A stretch of 64,000 nucleotides of DNA, taken from Amia ocellicauda. Its lineage: Eukaryota; Chordata; Actinopteri; Amiiformes; Amiidae. Below, piece by piece: positions 33,501-43,524 of this stretch. The stretch is taken from contig NC_089856.1 of NCBI RefSeq assembly GCF_036373705.1, positions 24,577,798-24,641,797 of the forward strand, written 5' to 3'. Made by a program: the position numbers and the translations under genes. How positions within the stretch are numbered: position 1 is the stretch's first letter; each line of letters opens with the position of its first letter. The notes beneath the pieces were generated by a model. The model saw nothing but the letters and a program-made list of their open reading frames with translations, was not told where the DNA came from and did no database searches.

Positions 33501-36500
33501 ACCGGTCAGGAGATGGTCGTTTAAGGATGTCTCTTGAAATCTCGCCGAACAATCGAAGACAACACGTATCTTCCCAGGCTTTTGGGGATGATACACCCCA
33601 TGGTGTGGGATGTACCATGCTGGAGCTTTATTGAGGTCTTCTTCTGGGACCCTTTCTGCATCTCCACGTGTTATGATCTCATCCATGAAGGTCTTGTAGT
33701 CTTTGTAGTACTGTTTGTTTCTTTTCAGCTTCCGTTCTAGGCATCTGAGACGGTGGATGGCGCACACCATGTTATCTGGTAAGTTGGGTCTTTCATTCTT
33801 GAATGGCAGTGGCATCTCATAATGACCATTGTCCTTGAGCCTGATGCCTCTTTCCATCTTTGACAGGAATCGGAGTGCCTCTTGAGAGATGTGACTGTCC
33901 TCCAAAGACCTTTCGACAAAGTCCGATTCCAGCACCTTGATGACATCTGCAGGTGAGACTACCTCTTTGACTTGAGTTCTACAGACATAGTGAACTTCGC
34001 TTGTGAGGTTTGAAGAGGACTGAAGACCAGGCATCACTTGCCTCACGATGACCTGGTGACTTATTCCAATTTCATCTCCATAGTCAAGACATGGGTTGCC
34101 ATAGCCAACTACGCTCCAGCCCAGGTCTGTTCTCTGAGCAAAGGGCTGATTTTCTTTACCAGGCACCACTTGCCTTGGGACAAGAGCTTGAGGACAGTTG
34201 TAGCCGATTAGCAGGCCCACGTCGCAGCTTTGTTGAGGAGCAATCTCGTCTGCGACGTGTTCCAGATGAGGCCATGCCTTTGCAGTCTCTGGTGTGGGAA
34301 TATGATCTCTGTTTGCAGGGATGAATTCTCTTGAGTAGGTCACTGGCAGAGGAATTATCTTGTCTGAGTAGAATCCTCTCACTTGTAGTCCAGTCAGTTT
34401 CCGACAGGACACAACTGTGTTTCTTGAAGCCATTGTGGAGAGCTTTAGCTGAACTGGTTCCTTCTTTGTGTGAAGAGTCTTTGCCGTTTCTTCCAGGATG
34501 AATGTCGTGTCGCTCTGTGTATCGAGGAGTGCATACACAAGAACTTCACGATCTGGCTCACTTGTGACTGACAACCACACTGGAATGACTGTGGATGTAT
34601 GAGTGTCTTTAACATTCTGTAAAACTCTGTTGGATGTTGACTCACGTGATGATCTTGCTGCCCTATCTTGTGGCCGCTCTATTTTCCTTTCCCTTGACTT
34701 GCCACTGTTCCCTGCTCCACTAAGCCGTGTTGACATCCTTTCTTCTTTGGTGCGATTATCATGGAGGCAAGCTGGATGTCTTTTTTCACACATATCGCAG
34801 ATCTCTCTGTTTTCACAGTCCTTCGAGCGATGGCCAAACTTCAGACAGCCGAAACACAATTTCTTCTCTTGAACAAACTTGACTCGCTCTGAAATAGTCT
34901 CATCCATAAATTTGCGACACTTGTGTAGACTGTGACCTGCCTTCTCACAGAAGACACAGCTTGTGGTAACAGCTTTCTCGTCTGAGTTGGTTGCCAATAC
35001 CTTTGCTCCATGACCTCTTGTCTTTGAAACCTTGATCTTCTCATTTTCACTTGGTTTTAGAGCGTGGAGGGACGTTATTGGGTTACAGGCGATTTTGGCT
35101 TCACGTGTGAGAAACTTGACGAACTGGCTAAAGCTTGGGAACGTGTGACTTTGTTCTTCCACTTCTATCACCTTCCTATTCCATCTTGAGGTCAGCCAGT
35201 CTGGAAGTTTAGAGAGTATTTTCTGATTTTCGTTGCAGTCGTTGAGTACTTCAAGACCTCTGATCTGAGACATGGCCGCCTCACAGCTGCGAAGGAAGTC
35301 AGCGAGTTCTTGAAGTTCCACACTCCCCTTAGAGTTTATTTTGGGCCACGTATCAAGCTTATCTCTGAAGGCCTTGGCGATAAGGAATGGATTGCCGTAT
35401 CTCTCTTCTAGGATGGTCCACGCTGCACAATAAGCTGACTCTGTGCCTAGCAAGAAGTAGCTTTCAATGGCCTTTTTGGCTGGTCCACCCACATACTTTC
35501 GCAGATAGTATATTTTCTCTTCAGCTGGTATGTTTTTCCTGTCAATAAGTGTCTGAAAGGAGACTTTCCAGTCATTAAATCTGAGTGGGTCGCCGTTGAA
35601 CGTTGTTGGTTCAGGTACGGGAAGACGACTCGCACTGATGGACTCTGCGAATGCTCTAACAAGAGCTGCAGTATTGTCTTCTTGTTTTGGTTGTGTCAGA
35701 GAGTGAGGTGGGGAGCGATGCTGCAATAGGCTACTTTCATGCTTGACTTCCTCTTTCTCCTTCGGAGGGACACATTGATGGAGCAGCCCAAATATTTCTT
35801 CATCTGAGCATTCACTTTGTTCATATACTTGCTGTCTCGCCTTAGCAGCCTCTAGCTTCTTGATTGTCTCCAATCTTTCTAGTTCTCTGCGCTTGGCTTC
35901 CAGCACCCTTTGTCTTTCTGCATTTTCAGCCTCTTGATTAGCTCGTAAATTGGCTGCTTCAGTTTCGAGTCTTTCAAGTTCTTTGATATGACGTTCTTGC
36001 TCTAGCAGTACTTTTAAAGTGGCTTCATTGGCAGCAACTTCAGCAGCAGCATCTCGTCTTGCAGAAGACTGGCTTGAACGGGATGTTATTCTTGAGTTAG
36101 TTTGAGAATGAGCAGACGACTTGGTGCGGTGAGAGTTGACGCTTACTTTGTCTGAGGCTGCAGCTTCAATTACAGACTCTATTGATTTCACTCTTTGTTC
36201 TTCACCCCCTCTTGTGTCTAGAAGAGCCTTTGCAGTCTGGATGATTGTTCTTGTTACTGCTTCGCAGGTGTCTGCTCTGCGACGTGTGTCTTGGTCGGGA
36301 ATGTCAATGTGCCTTAAATCTTCATAAACAACGTTCAGATTATCTGAGGCATTGCTTATCTTAGTGATGTGGTCACGCAGCAGGTTGTTTGAGCATTGTC
36401 CACTCAGCGCTTGTTTGGCATCCTTAGCGATAGCTTTCCACTTCTCGTAGCTCACACTGAAACGGTGTGCAAATCTTCTTACTTGCTGATCGTGCAGTTC

Positions 36501-36674
36501 TTGGCCCTTTTCCGTAAACCTGCGGACCCTTTGGCTTCTATGTGGCTCTTGTGAGGAAGTGTGGTTATCTCCTGTGCCTTCAGCAGCTTGTGGTTGCATG
36601 TCTGTGCAGTGCTGCTGCGCGTCTTCACCTGCACCCTCTTTGTCACTCTCAAAGAAAAGCTCAAACTCTGACAT
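30592..36674 (-). CDS. BEL/Pao gag-pol polyprotein with one frameshift
   Basis: Read from 36674 leftward. The Gag N-terminus has an E/R-rich coiled coil at about 215-290 and a DUF1759-type Gag region (PTTFNGDPLRFNDWKVSFQT near 355-375). Two CCHC-type zinc knuckles follow (CVFCEKAGHSLHKC, CFGCLKFGHRSKDC). The aspartic protease region has ALLDTQSDTTFI near 720, with DTQ where DSG/DTG is common. Reverse transcriptase follows with VVFDCSARF and the YVDD box. After the frameshift come RNase H (HHFSDASVSGYGE, FWTDSKVVLGYI), an H-H-C-C integrase zinc finger (HYHERVHHRGRG, CTTCRKFRRC), the integrase DDE core (GMDCFGPF, IRCDQGTNF, GGVWERQIR) and a Pao C-terminal domain. The two frames cover 36674-32718 and 32859-30592. 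They overlap, and the shift lies near 32855-32865, between reverse transcriptase and RNase H. A single-base loss is the simplest explanation. No other stop interrupts the polyprotein. Confidence 0.93.
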
Positions 36675-37520
36675 TTTGCTTTAGTTTGGTTTAAATCTAA
36701 ACTTGTTTTTTAGTTGAGTAAATTACCTTGTTCACAATAATCTAAGTTATGTTTAACTTAGCTTAAGCTCAATTGAGTAGTTGTTTTTAATCTCTGATAT
36801 GTGAATAGTCAGCCTTTAATTACTTGCAGCTACTGACACTACTTTGGAGAAAAATTACTCTCTGCAGCTAAATTAACTTGCTTTTTCCAAAATAAAAACT
36901 GTACTAACTGTACTCAAAGACTAGTAACACTCACTTTGTGATCTATGGAGCTATGGTCTTCTTGCCTGATAACTTGTTATAGTTATATATGGCCTTATTT
37001 AAATCTTAAATTACCACAAATGAAATTAAACAAACCAAAAATATTAACTCTTAGTTAAACTTGTACATATACCACATTAAGTAATAACCATTCACTTTTA
37101 AGTCTAAATATGACCAATTCTGCCTTACTCTCGGTACTAATAGTTCTTAATATTTACATCCTACTCATCAGTAGACACAATATCAACACAGTAGCAATAT
37201 CAATCCACTTCAATTTGAGAAAAGGTAAGTAAACAAAACATTAACTAATGGGAAATGCAAAGAAATGTCTCATTCTCTTGCCCAGAACGCTTAATGTCTC
37301 TGAATTACAGCTTAATTTGCGTTATGAAACCTGATTCTTCCGTGGGCACTGCCTCTTCTCGCGCTGTCATGTGCAGATGTCTCGGCCCGACCACGACTCG
37401 CGCTCTCCGATGCCGTCTGTGAAGGCGCGCGCTGCGATGGAGATGTCTCAGCCCAGCCACGACTCGCGCTCTCCGATGCCGTCTTCCTCGCCTCCTCATG
37501 CGGAGCAGTCGAGTTCTCAC
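36675..37520 (-). other. BEL/Pao untranslated leader
   Basis: The region between the 5' LTR and gag. It is mostly AT-rich, with a sharply GC- and CpG-rich block at 37340-37510. No long coding frame belongs to the element here. Confidence 0.7.
37376..37484. repeat. Two-copy CpG-rich tandem repeat, 66-bp period
   Basis: Units of 43 bp at 37376-37418 and 37442-37484 share CACGACTCGCGCTCTCCGAT and differ at only about two places. They stand out in base composition from the rest of the element leader. Confidence 0.85.
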
Positions 37521-38061
37521 TGTAGCTCCCTCCAGTAGTCAACACGAAGCACGAGGTCTTGGTTAAAAAACGGGGTTTTATTTCAACAACATATCATGTC
37601 AACCCGTGAGAACTGGGTTGAAAGAGAGAAAAAAAATAAAAGGAAATTATAAATACAATGCATGTATGTATGTCTTGAATACAGTTTGTGCCGTTATAGT
37701 TACACACTAGTTAACACAAGCTATGCACATGAAATATATCACAGACAACTGGATACAAAAGAAACATACCTCGTAGGCTGCTTCCTACTTAGGAGGGGCT
37801 AAATCTCAAAAGCCTTCTTCCTTGTCTTCTTTACTCGGATAATATACATTTAGATATCTTTATATTCTTAATATTTACTTAGCTCGGAGAGCTCTTGCGA
37901 TGCTATGTTTTAGCTCTACACTTTAGATGTTGTGCCCCCTTTAATTACGTGCGGAACACAAGGATGGCGCTAATTAGTTCCGCCTCTACGATATCCTATT
38001 AATTTTAGGTAGGAACCAAAAAAATAGTCACAAACTTAACTAAAGCTGAGAGGCAGTTACA
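37521..38061 (-). repeat. 5' LTR of the BEL/Pao element
   Basis: 541 bp direct repeat of 29897-30437. It lies upstream of gag in the element's own orientation and would carry its promoter. Confidence 0.96.
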
Positions 38062-38831
38062 GAAATGATTCGACCTTTGTGACATGGTGCATTATCCTGC
38101 TGGAAGTAGCCATCAGAGGATGGGTACATGGTGGTCATAAAGGGATGGACATGGTCAGAAACAATGCTCAGGTAGGCCGTGGCATTTAAACGATGCCCAA
38201 TTGGCACTAAGGGGCCTAAAGTGTGCCAAGAAAACATCCCCCACACCATTACACCACCACCACCAGCCTGCACAGTGGTAACAAGGCATGATGGATCCAT
38301 GTTCTCATTCTGTTTACGCCAAATTCTGACTCTACCATCTGAATGTCTCAACAGAAATCGAGACTCATCAGACCAGGCAACATTTTTCCAGTCTTCAACT
38401 GTCCAATTTTGGTGAGCTTGTGCAAATTGTAGCCTCTTTTTCCTATTTGTAGTGGAGATGAGTGGTACCCGGTGGGGTCTTCTGCTGTTGTAGCCCATCC
38501 GCCTCAAGGTTGTACGTGTTGTGGCTTCACAAATGCTTTGCTGCATACCTCGGTTGTAACGAGTGGTTATTTCAGTCAAAGTTGCTCTTCTATCAGCTTG
38601 AATCAGTCGGCCCATTCTCCTCTGACCTCTAGCATCAACAAGGCATTTTCGCCCACAGGACGGCCGCATACTGGATGTTTTTCCCTTTTCACACCATTCT
38701 TTGTAAACCCTAGAAATGGTTGTGCGTGAAAATCCCAGTAACTGAGTAGATTGTGAAATACTCAGACCGGCCCGTCTGGCACCAACAACCATGCCACGCT
38801 CAAAATTGCTTAAATCACCTTTCTTTCCCAT
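38062..38831 (-). pseudogene. Tc1-type transposase, N-terminal part (cut by the BEL/Pao element)
   Basis: The frame starts MGKKGDLSNFERGMVVGARR, has a helix-turn-helix (QLLGFSRTTISRVYKEW), the first catalytic Asp in VAWSDESRFLLRHSDGRVRI, and the second in YFQQDNAPCHKGRIIS. There is no stop or frameshift in this half. The reading is broken only by the retrotransposon inserted after the second Asp, so the enzyme may have been intact when hit. Confidence 0.93.
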
Positions 38832-38981
38832 TCAGACATTCAGTTTGGAGTTCAGGAGATTGTCTTGACCAGGACCACACCCCTAAATGCATTGAAGCAA
38901 CTGCCATGTAATTGGTTGGTTAGATAATTGCATTAATGAGAAATTGAACAGGTGTTCCTAATAATCCTTTAGGTGAGTGTA

Positions 38982-40480
38982 TACATACATTTATATATAT
39001 ATATATATATGCCTATTATCAGACTCTTATCATGGCTCTTCTTATAGTGGTCCAATTTAGATTATTAAAGGAGCTCAAAACATTATATTTACTAGACTGA
39101 TATAGGCTAAGGCTAAGATTGGGTTTATATTATGTGTTATGTGTATTTAAAATGTTTTATGTGTATTTGTGTTAATTGTTTTTATTATTCATTTTTTATA
39201 ATAATAGTGCATAATAAATCAAGCATTGTCCCCAGATGAATGTACTCTGGTAAACCAGCCAGGACAGTAGCGCAGACTATATAGGTAAAGGCACATACGT
39301 GAGTGATTCGGGTTGTAAACTATTTCTGTTACTGTATTGTACTGTGGATTGTGGTTGAAAAACAAGTGGGCAGGTAGAGGGGAAGCATTGGGTGCGCAAT
39401 ATGTCAATCCTTAGTGAAAGGAAGCGAGTCACAGGTAACCGATCCAAATTAATAATGCAAGGCGCCTATACTCCTTGCTAACGGCATCAAGTAGCCAAAA
39501 CCTTCCGAATTTCTTTTAAAAAGTGAACTTGCTCAGGATTAGATAACACAGCGAATGCACAGCAATCAATTTAAAAAAAAGTGCATTGTGTTTCAGAGAT
39601 TTAAAAGGGATTTCATTTTCTAACGAGGAGGCAGTAGCCAGCAGTGGTGTACCTCTACGTTTTCCCCAAAGGCTTGTTCGGCACTGTTGCTTAGATGCCA
39701 TATTCCAGTGCGTAGCTGAAACCGAAGCAAGAGTCCAATGCTTCTTAAAGACCTTTGTCAAGGACTTAGCTGTTTTGGTAAGCAGATTACTATATCAATC
39801 TTTTAATGAAATACTATAAATGTCTCCCCACTCTTGTTGTTTTTGTTTCATTTTTTGTATTTTATTTCTTGAAGTGCAACTCTGCGGTTGCCCTTCTCTG
39901 ATAAGAAATTGGAGCGACGTTCACAAAGCTAAGTTAGGTGTTTCTGTATGTTCTCGAACTTTAGCCTAGCTGTATTGTTATTTGGGTTGTGGTGGGTTTT
40001 CATCGCTAAGCTACCTAATTATCCAAAACCGCACGACTGTAAGGTTGAATGGGTTCGTTATCGTATACTTGAACGAACTAATTAACCTAACTGGCTTTTG
40101 TTCCCTTTTCACAGGTCCTGCATGTCATTGTGTGTTTTTTACTGATAAGATAAGGTGGTGAATTGCCAAATTGCTCATTATAAAGATGCCTTTAAAATAA
40201 ATACTTTCGCTTGCATGTTCTACACAGTACTGTTTTGATATGAAAAGCATTTGATTCTGGTCTGGTCTTATTAAACGCTTTCAGTCTGTTCCATTTCACT
40301 GTATCAGTTTTACAGCAGTAATGCCATCGCACATTGTGAGAGGCATAATCTCATTACTTTCTTTATCCACCCCGAGGTGTTCTTCAAAACAATATACAAA
40401 ATAAAAATTTGAATTGTATTCCTCAGTCTGAGAAGTTTTATTTTTAACTAGCATGTAGCACAACACTGCAAATATGTATT
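38982..40480. other. Intergenic DNA upstream of PLS1
   Basis: A (TA)n run lies near 38993-39010. A region with more CpG and mixed composition at 39240-39800 ends in a plausible donor (TTTTG|GTAAGC near 39777). It could be a PLS1 5' untranslated exon and promoter, but nothing in the sequence proves this. No coding gene was recognised. Confidence 0.4.
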
Positions 40481-40648
40481 CAGGGCTCTATGCTTACTGT
40501 TTTCCTTAGGAGCACTGTGCCCCTAAATTTTTCAATTTCAGTCCACAATTTAGGCGGTCGGGCATATAGGGCACTTAGGTGAAAGAAAAGGGGCAGTGGC
40601 TCATGCCACCCCTACCCCCTGCCCCCTCTGCATGTCCCTGTGTAAGTA

Positions 40649-41853
40649 CACTGATCAGCCATAACATTATGACCACTGACAGGTGAAGTGAATATCACTG
40701 ATAATCTTGTTATCATGGCACCTGTCATGTGGGTGGGATATATTAGGCAGCAAGTGAACATTTTGTCCTCAAAGTTGATGTGTTAGAACCAGGAAAAATG
40801 GGCAACCGTAAGGTTCTGAGCAACTTTGACAAGGGACAAATTGTGATGGCTAGATGATTGGGTCAGAGCATCTCCAAACCTGCAGCTCTTGTGGGGTGTT
40901 CCCGGTCTGCAGTGATCAGTACCTATTAAAAGTGGTCCAAGGAAGGAAAAGCGGTGAACCGGCAACAGGGTCATGGGCGGCCAAAGGCTCATTGATGCAC
41001 GTGGGGAGCGAAGGCTGGCCCGTGTGGTCCAATCCAACAGACGAGCTACTGTAGCTCAGATTGCTGAAAAAGTGAATGCTGGTTCTGATAGAAAGGTGTC
41101 AGAACACACAGTGCATCGCAGTTTGTTGTGTATGGGGCTGCGTAGTCGCAGACCAGTCAGGGTTCCCATGCTGACCCCTGTCCACTGCCGAAAGCGCCTA
41201 CCATGGGCACGTGAACATCAGAACTGGACCACGGAGCAATGGAAGAAAGTGGCCTGGTCTGATGAATCACATTTTCTTTTACATCACGTGGATGGCCGGG
41301 TGCGTGTGCGTCCCTTACCTGGAGAACACATGGCACCAGGGTGCACTATGGGAAAAAAGCAAGCCGGCAGAGGCAGTGTGGTGCTTTGGGCAATGTTCTG
41401 CTGGGAAATCTTGGGTCCTGCCATTCATGTGGATGTTACTTTGACACGTACCACCTACCTAAGAATTGCAGACCATGTACACCCTTTCTTGGACACGGTA
41501 TTCCCTGATGGCATTGGCCTCTTTCAGCAGGATAATGCGCCCTGCCACAAAGCAAAAATGGTTCAGGAATGGTTTGAGGAACACAACATCGAGTTCAAGG
41601 TGTTGACTTGGCCTCCAAATTCCCCAGATCTCAATCCAATTGTGCTGGACAAACAAGTCCGATCCATGGAGGCCCCACCTCACAACTTACAGGACTTAAA
41701 GGATCTGCTGCTAACGTCTTGGTGCCAGATACCACAGCACACCTTCAGAGGTCTAGTGGAGTCCATGCTTCGACGGGTCAGGGCTGTTTTGGCGGCAAAA
41801 GGGGGACCTACACAATATTAGGCAGGTGGCCATAATGTTATGGCTGATCTGTG
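40649..41853 (+). mobile_element. Tc1-type transposon inserted in the short-TIR element
   Basis: The ends CACTGATCAGCCATAACATT and AATGTTATGGCTGATCTGTG are inverted repeats flanked by TA. The length is 1205 bp. Confidence 0.94.
40798..41821 (+). pseudogene. Tc1-type transposase pseudogene, catalytic Glu deleted
   Basis: The frame starts MGNRKVLSNFDKGQIVMA and ends AAKGGPTQY. In-frame stops occur at about 40855 (TGA) and 40926 (TAA), and the open part runs from 40973. VAWSDESHFLLHHVDGRVRV and LFQQDNAPCHKAKMVQEWF carry the two catalytic Asp residues. After SPDLNPI the usual EHLWDV-type segment with the catalytic Glu is missing; the sequence continues VLDKQVRSMEAPP. It is a dead copy. Confidence 0.92.
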
Positions 41854-42305
41854 TATATGCACACATGGCAGCACCGTTGCAAACTCAAAACGAAACTCAA
41901 ACGTTTTCCGTTAATGATATATGTTTATATTTTGAATTCAATATTTATGCCACTAGTTTGATCATATAGTCCGAGCCTTCTGTAATAATGCACCACGGCT
42001 GTGCAACGTACTTCCAGAGGCTCTAAGAAGCTTTCAAATTTAAAAGTTTTAAAATAATCTTTTCAGCCTTTATTGCTTGATTACCTTTATTGGCTAACCT
42101 AGCTGTATAAAATATAGTTATTATCATAATCATTTCAATGTAGTATTTCCTTAAAGAGTTCAAAAATTGTATTTGCACTGTGCACCCAAATTGTATTTCA
42201 CACTCGCACAACATTATTTTTACTCGCAAATGCGAGTAAAATGCTTGCACTGTAGAGCCCTGTGTATTGTGCAGAGGTCATCCATTTCTGATATGCCCCA
42301 GAGAA

Positions 42306-42306
<1 letters not shown>

Positions 42307-42343
<37 letters not shown>
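42307..42343. repeat. (CA)n microsatellite
   Basis: About 18 CA units, followed by an A-rich stretch. Confidence 0.97.
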
Positions 42344-42344
<1 letters not shown>

Positions 42345-43454
42345 AAAAAACAAAAAACAAAAACTTGGGTGCCCTTTAACGCTGGGCAGTGACAGGGCCT
42401 GCTGTGAAGTGTTAAAAGTTAACTCTTATTACAGAGTCAGAGCCGCACCTGTAAGGGTCAAAGTTCATTTTCCTTCTTATTTTCTCTTCTTCCCTCAACC
42501 TGCCACTTCCACTTACAGATCAGCTGTCTGCTTCCATGCTGCTCACTCAGGAGTAGGAGTGAATTCCACTTCCACTGATTCACAACTTTATTTCCATATT
42601 CTGGATATAAAGTGCGTGGAATTTTAAAGGGGATTAATAAACAAACTAAGCTGGAAGAAAGAAATACTTTTGTTCCTTGCATAAAATACACTGTCTGCCG
42701 TAAATTGTTTTAAATTCCAAGGGTATGTATGACAGCTTTTATTCTGTGACTTTCTGTGCATTTCTTTTTGGGACAGACATTTTGCAATAAAAGGCAATTA
42801 GTACAGTTTTGGAAACTGATTAGCTCTACTAACTTTTCCTTAGTCACCTCCTAAATTATTGATATATGATCTGTCTGTAAACAAAGGGTTGAATAGTACG
42901 GAAGAAGGAAAGAATTAGCAGAGTAATGCAGATTCGAAATTGATTGTGTTTACATGTATAACTGCCATGGTTCTTTCAATTTTGATTGCTGTATTAGAAT
43001 AGTTCTACAAGCTCAACACTTCTAAGTTGTCATGTCGCTTTTACTTGCACATTTCTCATGTGCTGTGTACAAGTTTGTATCATGTTAACGTTTCCAAATT
43101 ATTATCATTATTATTTTTCTACTTATTTATTTATTGGCAGACACCCTTATCCAGGGTGACTTACAAAATATAAGCACAAACAAAGTAACAAATTCACCTA
43201 TAAGGTGACTGCAAAGGTAAAGGCCTGTCTAAAACTTGTCTTAATAACAATTGTTTTAATTTATTGGGCTTGGAGACTGCATGAATAAATTATACCCTTC
43301 TACCCATTTCCTCCAAAAAGGAGCCTGCCATTTAATAATCAACTACTAGATGTTGTGTCCATTTTATTTACAATTGCAGGATTGTTAATTGTTATATTGT
43401 TCTCTGGTCTGCAGGTTTACTAAGCAGTGAGTGAAGTAGTTCAGCTGCCAGAAA
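42344..43454. other. Region immediately upstream of PLS1 coding exon 1
   Basis: AT-rich, with no coding block. A minus-strand L2/SINE tail lies at 43122-43170. The PLS1 exon with the start codon begins after a probable acceptor (GTCTGCAG near 43414), so the 5' UTR may be split and start further upstream. Confidence 0.45.
43122..43170 (-). repeat. L2/SINE-type 3' tail fragment
   Basis: TTATTGGCAGACACCCTTAT and CCAGGGTGACTTACAAAATA are the complement of the widespread fish LINE/SINE tail (TAAGTCxCxxTGGATAAGxG). The rest of the element is not recognisable. Confidence 0.65.
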
Positions 43455-43524
43455 ATGGAAAATAATACCACACAGATTTCTCGGGAGGACCTGGAGGAAC
43501 TGAGGGAAGCTTTTGATAAGATAG
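43455..43524 (+). CDS. pls1: PLS1 coding exon 1
   Basis: Residues 1-23. The start is in context GAAAATGG, and the N-terminus matches plastins. Donor G|GTGTGT, phase 1. Confidence 0.95.

Larger units (their letters stand above)
29897..38061 (-). mobile_element. Full-length BEL/Pao LTR retrotransposon, 8165 bp
   Basis: Two 541-bp LTRs bound the element, and the 5-bp direct repeat GAAAT (29892-29896 and 38062-38066) flanks it. The LTRs have TGTAGCT...GTTACA ends and look identical by eye, which indicates a recent insertion. Gag-pol is on the minus strand. A purine-rich tract (GGTGGGAG) sits just inside the left (3') LTR, as expected for a polypurine tract. The primer-binding site next to the right (5') LTR was not recognised. 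Confidence 0.96.
29589..38979 (-). mobile_element. Tc1-type transposon split by a BEL/Pao insertion
   Basis: The terminal repeats are CACTCACCTAAAGGATTATT on the left and its complement ending AGGTGAGTG on the right, with TA on both sides (29587-29588, 38980-38981). Removing the BEL/Pao element (29897-38061 plus one copy of its target duplication) leaves a Tc1 of about 1.2 kb, a normal length for this type. Confidence 0.94.
40481..42262. mobile_element. Short-TIR DNA transposon (hAT-like ends) split by a Tc1 copy
   Basis: The ends are the perfect 10-bp inverted repeat CAGGGCTCTA / TAGAGCCCTG, flanked by the 6-bp direct repeat TGTATT (40475-40480 and 42263-42268). A hairpin (TACTCGCAAATGCGAGTA near 42223) lies inside the right end. 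With the Tc1 copy removed about 575 bp remain, without a transposase, so it is non-autonomous. The end sequence resembles hAT elements, but those usually make 8-bp duplications. Confidence 0.65.
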
